Below are positions 54,021-64,000 of a stretch of 64,000 nucleotides of DNA, piece by piece. The notes under the pieces were generated by a model, which did not search any database, had not been told where the DNA came from, and was given only the letters and a program-made list of their open reading frames with translations. The position numbers and the translations under genes are program-made. Source of the DNA: Beta vulgaris subsp. vulgaris (Eukaryota; Streptophyta; Magnoliopsida; Caryophyllales; Amaranthaceae); assembly GCF_026745355.1 (NCBI RefSeq), contig NC_079204.1:51074209-51138208 (forward strand), in the 5' to 3' direction. The first letter of the stretch is position 1, and every line of letters starts with the position of its first letter.

Positions 54021-54994
54021 GGCTATGTTCAGTTCACCTTATTTTTGCTTATTTCAGATCTAATCAAATCAGATCAGATCAGATCAGAAAAAATAAGTTC
54101 AGATCAGATCAGTTCAGATTATGCTTATATTTAAAAATCATTATATCTTTCATTACATATTAGTAAAAATTATATTAATTGAATATTAATAAAGTACTCA
54201 TTGAGACTAGGAATGGCAAATGGGCGGGGCGGATGCGGATACCCCTAAATTCACACCCACCTCCACCTAAATTTTCCATACCCACCACCTACCCGCCAAC
54301 CATGGCGGGTACAAGTTTCCATATCCACCTCCGCCCACGTGGGTATAAGGTTATACCCACATCCGCTCCACCACCCAAGTGGATATCCATTACCCACTTA
54401 TACCCACCCATCACCTAGGTGGATTTTCCACCGGCCCACCTGATTTATTTTTTATATAAAACCTATTATATAAATTAATTATTAGAAACACCTTTTCAAA
54501 CAAAAAAAAGTACACATTCTTAGTATTCATATTTCTTAATTATTTTTTACAATTTTTTAGATTTATGAACATAATTCTTTATTTTATAAAGGGTAAATTA
54601 GTAAATATTATACGGGGTGGATGGATATGGAGCGGGGCGGGCGGATATGGGGCGGGGCGGGTGGATTTGGGGCGGATGTGACCTCATATCCACCACCTAC
54701 CCACCACCCATGGCGGATTTGACTTTTCGTATCCATACCCACCCACTACCCACCAAAGTCATATCCATACCCGCCCCAACTGGGCGGATGCGGTGCGAAA
54801 CCCGCCAAATTATACCCACCTGCCATCCCTAATTGAGACGAATCAAACAAGACCCCACATGACTATATTTTTTCTTATATATTGAGAAAAATCTAAAAGA
54901 TAAGATCTTGTAATCAGAAAAAATAAGTTCAGATCAGATCAGAAAAAATAAGTTCATATCAGATCAGAAAATTTCAGGTGAACTAAACATAGCC
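54021..54994. mobile_element. Harbinger-like MITE with nested hAT MITE
   Basis: The ends GGCTATGTTCAGTTCACC and GGTGAACTAAACATAGCC are inverted, and TCA is duplicated at 54018-54020 and 54995-54997. The interior is AGATC/TCAGA pentamer repeats like those of the TTCAG MITEs. It is split by the hAT MITE at 54208-54831. Confidence 0.85.
54208..54831. mobile_element. hAT MITE nested in the Harbinger-like MITE
   Basis: A 624-bp unit with ends TAGGAATGGCAAATGGGCGG and CACCTGCCATCCCTA, and a perfect 8-bp duplication ATTGAGAC at 54200-54207 and 54832-54839. The interior repeats CCACCTACCC and GGCGGGTGGAT. Its ends resemble the hAT MITE at 6737-7109. Confidence 0.85.
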
Positions 54995-54997
54995 TCA

Positions 54998-57432
54998 GAC
55001 CAGCTAGATTTTAATTTTCGGACCAAACAATATAATAAGCATATCACAATGAGTATTATGTTATTTTTTTTAAAAAAAAAGGTATTATAGTATTCTCTCC
55101 AATATACTTTATCCAAAGTCTAGTTTATGCACTCAAGTGCACCTAAAATAAACATGTATCATTGATTTAAAATAATATGAACTTCTTTCATTAACTTTTA
55201 TAGATAAAAAGAACACACAATTTCATATTAAAGAGCATGTTTAATGCATTTATAAAAAAATATAGATCTAATAAAAAGAACATATAATAAATAGACATTA
55301 ATAAAAATTCAATGAATATACGTTTAAAATTTTAATTTGGAAAAGGAGTACCGCCACAAATTTTGAATATTTTCTTGTTAGATAATTTTATATTCTTTTA
55401 TATTGAGTTGTGTTCATCATGTATCAAGCCCGACCCTTAACATGTTCAAAACAGAATATGAAACAAAGCCTCACTTTCAAAAGGATCCCAAACTGGAAAA
55501 AAAAAAAGAATCTTTAAACATAAAAAACTTGAAATTGATAGTCAAAATGTTTGCAATTTCTTGAATTCAATTCTTCTTGGAATGTATCAAAAGATTTTGA
55601 AGAGAATAACTTAGTTTGATGCATGTTTTTAATTTGGTTTACTTGCATTTTTTGGTGGTTTCTTTGAATTTTTTTATAGGGCCTATTTTTCAATATCGAT
55701 CAACACATAGCCTCCATATTGTTCGGGTTGGGGTTGTCACGTATATACTAAAAAGATCTATCTTTCACATTAATAAGGATGTATACCGATTCTGAACATC
55801 AAATTTGTTTCTTGTTGAACAATTCCATGTTCTTTATCATATTGAGTTACGTTTCTTTTTTTTATGTATAGTAGTATAGGGAGGAAGATAATTTCATCTT
55901 CTTTTTTGTAATGAGTTATGTTCAAAGGAACATAGGTCACGGTGAAATGAACATAGAACTCAAACCTCAAACACGACACATGTGTTTTATATTATGAGGG
56001 TTATTGTATTTGATTAGAGGTACAAGGACAACTATGCACTAAGGTGTACCTTCTAAATAGTTATAGAAAATGTATTACATAGCTCAACTATTATAGTGGC
56101 TTATAACTTGATCATCATTTAAATATATAAGGAAATAATATCATACAAATTTCTAACATGCGTATCTATCAATATGATATATTTAAAATCTAAAAGATCG
56201 TGTTTTCGTGAATATAGAGTGTCTAAGAGCATAACTAATAGTTTATAGTTGTCCTATAGTTTATGGTCATTAATTATTTATTACTTCTCCACTCTTCCAC
56301 CTACCTCACCATATTTTCTCTCTACTCCAATTCCTCTTTTATTCCTCTTTTTCTTGATCCATCATGAAGAATTGGATATCAGTTTTTTGGCTAAATTTTT
56401 TCTTTCTCCTAATAAACCAATATTACCTATATACTCTTTCTCATCATAACCCACAAGAAAAACAACAGCTAAGATTACTCTAAAAACTAGTTATACACCA
56501 GACTTTAATATTTTATACAAGATGACCACCTTATCTATTATCTAGTCGAGAAGAATTAGATTTATATGCTTAAGTTCTATTGGTCCCTCCAAACATGTAG
56601 CCGTTATATGAATGGAAACAGTTTTTTAAGATAAAGACTATACATTATTGGTCCAAAAGCTGACCAATCACCAAACCCAGATCAAAACAATGTTTATTTT
56701 AATTGGACTGCTCTATACTCTATACAGATGAAGATCCAATCCCTAGGTGGGACAATGACTTGAGAAAACGAATAATTTATCTTAAAGCAAGGCTGGCATT
56801 CTGGCAACCATTTTAGACTTCAAAGGCCAACAACTAGCCCATGTTAGTATCTTACTGGCATCAATACTTGTGGATAATTAAGGTTGGCAGAAGCATCTCC
56901 ATTATAATTTGATCTGGAAAGCTCAGATTCTTTTCATCTTATCATATGATTATATGAATGAATGGAGAAGAAAATGCTATGTTTCTCAATACCAAACCAA
57001 TCTTATTCTTTGCTTACTAATGCATTTACATCACAGTTACATTCTCTACAACAAAAAATTCCTAAACCATCTAACTACTGTATATTGATATACAAAATTT
57101 GATTTTTTAAAGGAATATGGTATTCGAGTATCCAACCTTTTCGTTGTTAGCCACATGGCGTTTTGCTAATGGACAGCTTATATCGACTACTTGAGTACGA
57201 GGACTAGTTGACCATTAGAATAACGCCATATGATGGTAAGCGGGTGTAAGGTTGGCTACACCCACCATTAGTCATTCTCAAAACCAAGGAACAAAAGAAC
57301 AAACGAATCAACACTATGAAGCACGAAAACCTCTTGCACATGAGGTTTCTTTAGGTCCAAAGTGAAACCGATCCTGAAACCTTATCCATTCCCATGCTAC
57401 ATAGACCAGGAGTGTTCAACAGTAACAAAACC
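54998..57432. other. Intergenic, nothing recognised
   Basis: About 2.4 kb of AT-rich DNA. The part next to 57433 should include the 3' UTR of the glycosyltransferase gene. No element ends were defined. Confidence 0.5.
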
Positions 57433-59961
57433 TCAAGAGAGAGATCCTCGAATTTTCCTAAGAGCCAAATAATCATACGCATGAACAAGCCGCTTCTTGA
57501 ATCTCCTAAGATCTAACTTAACATTCTGCTTATCCAGATAGATCCTCTTAGTGTACTCCCAACCTTTTGCGTTTACACTATCAGGGTCGCTTAGAACAGG
57601 ATCAGTTATATCATAATCATCATGCAATGAGCTCTCTTTTGGAAGAATTTTGTACCCAATATACTTCAAACCAAGCTTCATCGCGGGATCTCCATAGTAA
57701 GTCTGAGCTGCCCAATCAGTTCCTAGAGGAACAACTTGAATGAAAACACGGCTAGGCTTAACAAAGAGAAAGTGTGTCATGGCTGCACCATGGACTCCAA
57801 TCATCACATCACTAGAGTTAAGTGCCCTATAAATCTTCGCTAACTCAGTGGTTCGCTCTGGCCTTACCACCTCAACCTGAAAACCGATTTTTTCAGCTAG
57901 TTTCACTAGTGAGTCTTCATTGAGTATTGCCCTAGACCCACTTCTTGAAAGTATGACCAACTTTGGTTTCTTTGGTGAATCATCATACTCAAGTAAGGCG
58001 GTGGTGGAGGATGGAGATTGTGAGACTTGCTTCTCCCTTTCCTCATCTAGAATTAAATCTGTAATTCGAGGCAAATAAGCTCGGTCCAAGATGTTCCTAA
58101 AGTCCCTAATTGACTTGTTTTCTCTCATAAGGGATTGATCAATAGTGAGCTCATCATGTATATTCAAACCCACAATGGTTTCTGGAAAGCAATGTGTTCG
58201 ATTATCTCCATTGAAGTCAATGGGTGGATAATCAGTCAAGTGGGAAAGAATATCCCCATACTTAGTCAACCACCAATCATGATATTCAAGGATGACAAAC
58301 ACAACTTTCTTCTTAAAATGCTGAGAAGTGATGTATAACGGGACTATACCGTCATTGAATTCGTGGTAGACGTTTCCAGTATATCCTCCTGTTGAGAAGA
58401 ACACTGCTGGAACATCATGGACAACATCACATTTATGCTGAGAATTGCTGGTTTTGTGCTTTGACACAAGTGAAAGTTCTTCAATGGTGTTCATAACACT
58501 ACTTTCCCATTTTCGGGTGTAAGGCCTAACCTTTTCGCCTTCACCCAAACTACCTTTCTGATCATTTTGAGTGTAAAGGAAGATTGAAGAAGTAGATGAA
58601 TGTGTCCTTATGTCACCCTTCATGTAACATACATCAGTCCTGATACTACTTCTATCACAACATATTGTTCCTGCATTTAAAGTTACAAATTTTTTGGAAA
58701 ACACAACAATTAAACAACTTAACAAGTAAATTTTAGCATTCAAAGATCATAAACACAAATCTCTGTTACACATATTTCTTCCTATCAATACTTTTACTAA
58801 TATATACCAAGGATGTCTTGGCCTAATGGTTAAGATTGAGGTGCTGTGAACAATAGGTCACAAGTTCGAATCCCCCCTCCCCTTCTTTGTACTTTGTACC
58901 GCCTTCGTGACTTATGGATAAAATACTTTTACTAATATATAAGGTGATTTTTTTATCATCAAATGTGTGCATTTGAAAATGACAAACTGATGCAAATAAC
59001 AATCTTGGGTGGCTGACTATTTCAAACTTACTAATCTATGCAAATCCCACATAATACTACATACATGATACATCAAAGTCCAAACTATTATGTAATTAAT
59101 TGAAAAGTAGCACACGCAAAACCTTTCAAACTTTTTGTTCATTATTTTAATTTAGGCATGGAAAGTAATTAAACTGATTGATTCTTTTACGCAATCTTAG
59201 CAATTTGACAGCCATCTTAATGACAAATCAATGAATCTAAATTTCACTTTTCCATATCAAACTTTATGTTAAAATACTTTACATCATCATAATATTAAGT
59301 GAATTAAATTTGAGAAAACTAAGAGTTTCTACTTTTGGTCTTTTAAATGGGTAAAATGAATGTTTTCTTGTAATTTTAGAGAGAGTAGCAGAGTATTATA
59401 CCAACAACAACAAAGCCTTATTAGTCTAAAAATGATGTATGAACAATAAACATAAACAAATCATTAGAGAAAAAGAACAAACCATTAGAGACGTATGAAC
59501 AAAGAGGAAGCTTTGAACCCATATCATCATTCTCAGCTCCTAATGAATCTGAAAAATTCACAAAAAATACAAAAAATTAACAAAAATTAGAAGATTAAAA
59601 CAGGGGTTTTAAGAAAAAAAGAAAAGAAACACACACCCATAAAAAAAATTACTGAAAAAATCAAACATGCAAAAACAAAACAAAAGTTGAGAAAAAAAAG
59701 AGAAGATTTGGTTGTAGTTTGCTTACAGAGGAGAGAGAAAGTGGAGGGAAAACCAAAGAGTTGAGGAGTCCATATGAGACTACATGAGAGAAGAGATAGA
59801 AAAAGGAAAGTAAGAAGTTTTGGTCTAATTGCTCTTTTGAAATAACTTCCATTTATAGAAAGTAGCCCAATTTGTGATTCTTCATCTGATATAATGAAGT
59901 TTTTAACAAAGTTTTCTCCTTTCTTCATATTTTGGCAATAGTATCTTTGATGATGCACCAT
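57433..59961 (-). CDS. GT61 Golgi glycosyltransferase
   Basis: Three exons join in frame: 59727-59961, 59483-59548 and 57433-58670, giving 512 aa. A cytosolic tail is followed by one membrane anchor (about residues 49-70), so a type II Golgi protein is predicted. The luminal part contains the family pattern PLCSYVSNGTICCDRSS, then CYMKGDIRTHS, YHEFNDGIVPLY and GVHGAAMTHFLF (about 390-402). These are hallmarks of family 61 (DUF563), whose plant members add xylose or arabinose to cell-wall xylans. The exact sugar is not predictable here. Met at 59928 is an alternative start. Intron 2 holds a SINE. The first exon is essential because the 57433-58743 frame alone lacks the anchor. Confidence 0.92.
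58807..58921 (+). mobile_element. Short tRNA-derived SINE in the GT61 intron
   Basis: It is flanked by perfect 20-bp repeats AATACTTTTACTAATATATA (58787-58806 and 58922-58941). It contains an A-box-like TGGCCTAATGG and a B-box-like GTTCGAATCC, spaced as in a tRNA, followed by CTTTGTACTTTGTACC. At 115 bp it is little more than a tRNA head. It cannot fold as a full tRNA by eye. Confidence 0.85.
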
Positions 59962-62353
59962 TTTCTTTCTTTCTTTCTTTTTTGGTTGTTTTTATGGCAG
60001 AAAAAAGAACCCAGAAAAGCAGAGAAATAGAGTAATATTGTCTCCTTGTTTAAAGACCCGGAAATCAAGGTTATGTACAGAGAAACAAGATGAGTTGAAT
60101 GAGGAGAGAGAATAGAAATAAGAGGGTTTTTGTTTCTTTTTTCTGAGAGAAAATAAAATGGGTTTTTAATGGGTTTTTTGGGTTATGAATTTGGAGAAGA
60201 GAAGAAGAGGTGAGAAATGTGGAAGTCAAAGTGTCAATGAAGGGGGGGTGCTAATTAGAAAGAGAAGTGTAAGAAAATTGGTTATATATAGAAAGAGGAA
60301 GAAGTTAAGCGTGTTTTAGAGAGTCAAAATCAAAAGCGTGGGATTCGGCCAAACATAGGGCATGGCCGCATAGCCCATAGGCATGCAAGCTGGAAATTTT
60401 GGGTTGGGGGGAGAAAGCCTTGGTAACCAATTGTTTGAGTCCAAAAATGACTCAAACACTCAAAAAGTTACACATTGGTACCATTATAACCTGTATTGGT
60501 ATCACATTGTTATCAGGATTGGTACCAAGCAACCTTACTTTGGTATCAAAATTTTCGGACAATGGTACCAATCTAACCTAGCATTGGTACTAAACAACAC
60601 GCGCGTGAAATTTCCAAGGCTTAAAATGACCAAATTGTCCCTGTTTGAGTCTCCTAAGAGACTCAAACGGTTGGTTGCCTAGACAAACTCCGGGGGGGGG
60701 GTGCTTGCACAAAATATTTCTTATCCTTATGGTAGTTGTAAAACTTACTCTACAAGCAGTTAAAATATTTTAAGAGTTGTATTTATGATCATGAATCTCC
60801 AAAAACTTCTCTAGTTTCGTGAGTTGTGAGAGTATGAGAGGATTGTATTATCATGTGACGTACATACTCGATATTGAGGGGTGTTTAGAGGGACAATGAC
60901 CCAAGGCTCAAGCCTAAAAGGGACCCAATTTTCTAAATTTTGAAATAGTACTAGAAATAATAATGAAACAATTCACAATTATACGCGTGAGGATTGAGGA
61001 GTTACTGAAAAACACGTGCACGCGTCACGAAAATAACTTCGTTACTTCACGTCTTCGCCAAAACAACTTATCATCTTCTTAGGTTTTCTCTCTTCACTCT
61101 CTTCGAAGATCCAAACTAAAAAAAAAATTATTTCCTGAAATTTTCTCTAACCACCATTAAACTTGTGGAAAGTTTCCATATTTCTCAAAATATAACTGTT
61201 AGCATTCTCTTAAATATTAGCAAGGGGCAATTTAAGGTAGAGATGGCAATGAATGATAGTATGGAGGATCTGTTGGCACTCCTCCGGGAGGAAGAGGATG
61301 TTGAAGATAAGATGGTGCATACATAAATTAGTAATGAAGACCTCCAAAAATTTCTTAACAAACTAGGAGGTGTTTTTGTCTACTCTCAACAGCTAATTCA
61401 ACTATTTCCAGTGAATATGAGACTCTCCTCGCCTCATAGAATTGTATTAGCAGGGGTTGAATATATGAGGCTCCTTTCGTTTTGTTTCATTTGGCAGTTA
61501 GGGAGCAAGTAAAGCCATTGAGAAAGGAAGCTGCTTTTGTAAATTACTTTGTCAGCTGTGAAGATGAAAGATAAAACAAAAAGAAAAAACATTATCTTAA
61601 ATATGACAACGGGAATTATTTTCTGCAATTTAAATAGGAAAAAATTGAATTTCCATAATGCATTACTCATAAGTTCTAGTCTCCATCAATTGAAAATATT
61701 AAGAAATTTTGGGAAACAATATGTTGTCGAGATTGTCAAAGCGTCGACTGTCGAGCGAGGGTTTTTGTTAGGGACTTGGGGTTCCTCTACGCATCCACCC
61801 CTATGACTCTACCCACGGTGGTCCGATTTGTCCGTGGTTAATTGTTGTCGACTTGCCGCCTTGACGGAGTTCCGCAATTGGTCAAGGTGTTGTCACTTCA
61901 TTCTCTATTTCTCTAATTTTCTTGTAATATGATTATATGATTTGAGTGTTCAATTTTTTATTTTTTTTTTTGCGGATTTTTTTGATATCATGTATTAAGT
62001 GATGGCATATGAGTTGCTTGAATAATTTTTTACTTGGTAAATTATTTGTAAAATTGCATTAGCTTAAACAACATTATTTATTTTAATAAAACTACTATCA
62101 TATTTTTAATTTGCTCTATTATATGTGTTTTTTAAAGGGCCACAATCTACTATTTTGCCTAGGGCCCAAAAAGATCAGTCTGGTGACGCAATATTTGTAT
62201 CAGGAAATTCTGGGACGTAGTTCTGATGTCAAGTGCCTGAAACTTGAGTTGTTTTAGGCTTTCTTTCTATCTAAACATACTGGGAACGATAAGTTTCTCA
62301 CACCAAGATGTCATGATTGCATCTAACACGTAATTTCATAGTGTTTATTATGT
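59962..62353. other. Upstream of the GT61 gene; intergenic
   Basis: A minus-strand TATATATAA at about 60282-60290 could be the GT61 TATA box, with a long purine-rich (minus: pyrimidine-rich) leader. A GGTACC-type repeat lies at 60474-60590. Around 60895-60950 and 62140-62170 are phrases typical of a decayed dispersed element (AAGGGACCCAATTTTC; GGGCCCAAAAAGA). No gene is supported. Confidence 0.4.
60474..60590. repeat. GGTACC/GGTATC repeat
   Basis: Alternating GGTACCA and GGTATCA units at 20-30 bp intervals, related to the array at 18975-19225. Confidence 0.6.
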
Positions 62354-62356
62354 TTA

Positions 62357-62503
62357 GACCAGTTCTCTTCGACATAGAACAACTGAACTGAATTGAACTA
62401 AACTGATTGCAACTGAACTGAAATGAATTAAATTACAACTAATAGAAATGATAATTGGAGCTGAATTGAATTGAACTGAAAATAAGTTGTGGAGAACAAG
62501 CCC
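62357..62503. mobile_element. TTCAG-rich MITE, copy 3 (inverted)
   Basis: It ends GGAGAACAAGCCC on the right and has degenerate GACCAGTTCTCTTCG on the left, with TTA/TAA flanks. The interior is AACTGAACTGAA. It lies in the opposite orientation to the copies at 34.4 and 38.6 kb. Confidence 0.75.
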
Positions 62504-62506
62504 TAA

Positions 62507-63130
62507 GAATACATTGTTTTGTAGAAGCACCAAAAGAAGCGAGAGACTAAAAATTGCACGATATACTGAAGCAGAAACACTATACATTTATGTGATGGAC
62601 GACATCCTAATGTCAGAAAATTATTAACAATGTGTATAGATATATTAAAAGGCGTTCCTATCAAAGAAAGGGTGCACGTGACAATCTTCTCAAGCTTCTA
62701 ATACACAATTTTATAATATCATTGAAAAATATTGACGATGTGTAATTAATAGGTTTCGAACATATGGCCTTTGAAATGAAAGTGAGAGTTTAACCATTAA
62801 TCCACTATAATTTGAATGTTTAATGTTTCAAAGTAAAACATAATGATGTCTTATAATTATATGTAATTATAAAGACATAGGCAAACATTTTGATCTCTAA
62901 CACTTTTATTAAGTAACATTCACTTACCTCAATTCCATTGAAGTTGTTATTTTTATCCCAATTCCTTAGAAGCTTTTTTAAACAACCTATTCTACTAAAG
63001 CGGGCAAGAAATTATAAAAAGGGTTTGCAATCAACAGAATATTACGGAAAGCTAAGAAAATCGATTATGAAATATTACTCTCAGCTCCAACTTACCCTTA
63101 TTTACACGATAGTAAACACTACAACCAAAA
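62507..63130. other. Intergenic, nothing recognised
   Basis: AT-rich sequence up to the broken Copia fragment. Confidence 0.5.
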
Positions 63131-64000
63131 GCTCGCATATTAGAATAATCTGCAGGCCGGCTTACCTGACCACATCTCATATGATATTTTCATATTGATT
63201 CCACAGTGAGGTCTACGGTTGATCAGATAACATGATGTACTGACAACTTCTCCCCAAAACCTTCTTGTCATCCCAGCATTAAAGAGCATGCACCGAGCTC
63301 TCTCCAGAAGTATCTGATTCATTCATTCAGCTACACCATTCTGCTGTGGTGTATCCTTGACAGTATGATGCCTAACAATCCCTTCATTCTTGCAGAATTA
63401 TTCATCGAACCCAGACAAATAGAACTCCATAACATTATCAGTTCATAGCCTTTTAATCTTTATACGAGTTTGATTCTCCACCAAAGCCTTCCATTGCTTG
63501 AAATTCTTGAAAGTTTCACCTTTTAAATTCATTATGATCACCCAAGCCATCCTTGAAAAATCATCAATTACCTATGACCTCCCAAAGACTCGACACGTGA
63601 AGGACTCCAACAATCGGAGTGGATATAATCAAGAGTACCTTTTGTTCTATGAATGCCCTTATGAACTTTCTACGATGTAGTTTCCCAAAAACACAATGCT
63701 TGCAAAACTCGAGGTTTTTCGTCTTGTGGCCACCTAGAAAATCTGTCTTGGAGAGGATTTGCATTCCTTTCTCACTCATATGCTCAAGTCTAATGTGTCA
63801 TAGTTTGGTCATATCCTCCTTCTCAATTTCAGATGAAGCAACAACATATAAACCTGAGAGAGTAGAACCTTGAGTGTGAAACCTGAGAGATGAAGCAACA
63901 TATCTACTTACTCATAAGTAGTGAACCACTCCATACGAGGACTCGTATGATACGACGCTCCATAATTAAGAATCCACACATCATTACAATGTGATTGTTC
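63131..64000 (-). pseudogene. Copia pol fragment, runs off the window
   Basis: On the minus strand from the right edge, frames give the protease region (WILNYGASYHTSP, about 63990-63930), the pre-integrase region (MSEKGMQILSKTDFLGGHKT, 63779-63720; FCKHCVFGKLHRRKF) and the integrase end (MNQILLERARCMLFNAG, 63322 downward; FWGEV; LINRRP). The protease catalytic DSG is changed to NYG and several stops and shifts separate the parts. Reverse transcriptase is absent at the left. It belongs to a Copia lineage different from the 13.4-kb element. Confidence 0.85.

Noticed and set aside
58807..58921. A functional tRNA gene
   Set aside because: A- and B-box-like motifs exist, but no full cloverleaf or acceptor stem pairs by eye and the unit has a perfect target-site duplication.

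Overview
The window is nuclear DNA of a flowering plant: AT-rich, with spliced genes carrying GT/AG introns, a MIKC MADS-box gene, a calponin-homology kinesin, a family 61 glycosyltransferase and dense plant transposons. The repeat content would suit a eudicot, perhaps Caryophyllales, but that is a weak inference and nothing read here fixes the species.

Three host genes can be assembled exon by exon. An AGL15/AGL18-like MADS-box gene lies on the minus strand (25131-29934, 8 exons, 255 aa). A KIN-14 kinesin with an N-terminal calponin-homology domain lies on the plus strand (41806-48505, 18 exons, 1066 aa). A GT61 Golgi glycosyltransferase lies on the minus strand (57433-59961, 3 exons, 512 aa). 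They are unrelated neighbours and no shared pathway is implied.

The rest is mostly mobile DNA, much of it nested and datable by target-site duplications. 0-7 kb: AT microsatellites around a short retroelement, two long-TIR Mutator-like elements, a hAT deletion derivative, and a LINE RNase H relic split by a hAT MITE. 7.3-12.7 kb: a non-autonomous LTR element whose 3' LTR holds a hAT element that itself holds a CACTA element. 13.4-18.5 kb: an intact, very young Copia element. 19.7-24.7 kb: a minus-strand retroelement and a broken LINE. 31.5-41 kb: three Helitrons, a tandem duplication, TTCAG-rich MITEs and a three-layer nest. 48.9-49.9 kb: a decayed antisense piece of 18S rDNA. 50-64 kb: MITEs, two SINEs and a broken Copia fragment at the right edge.

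The observations most worth following are these. Seven small RNA-type hairpins with a constant seven-base loop and covarying stems fill the internal region of the 7.3-kb LTR element. The kinesin keeps its P-loop but has altered switch I and II and lacks the stretch after switch II. A family of short retroelements shares one 3' tail, down to a 19-bp insertion that is little more than that tail.
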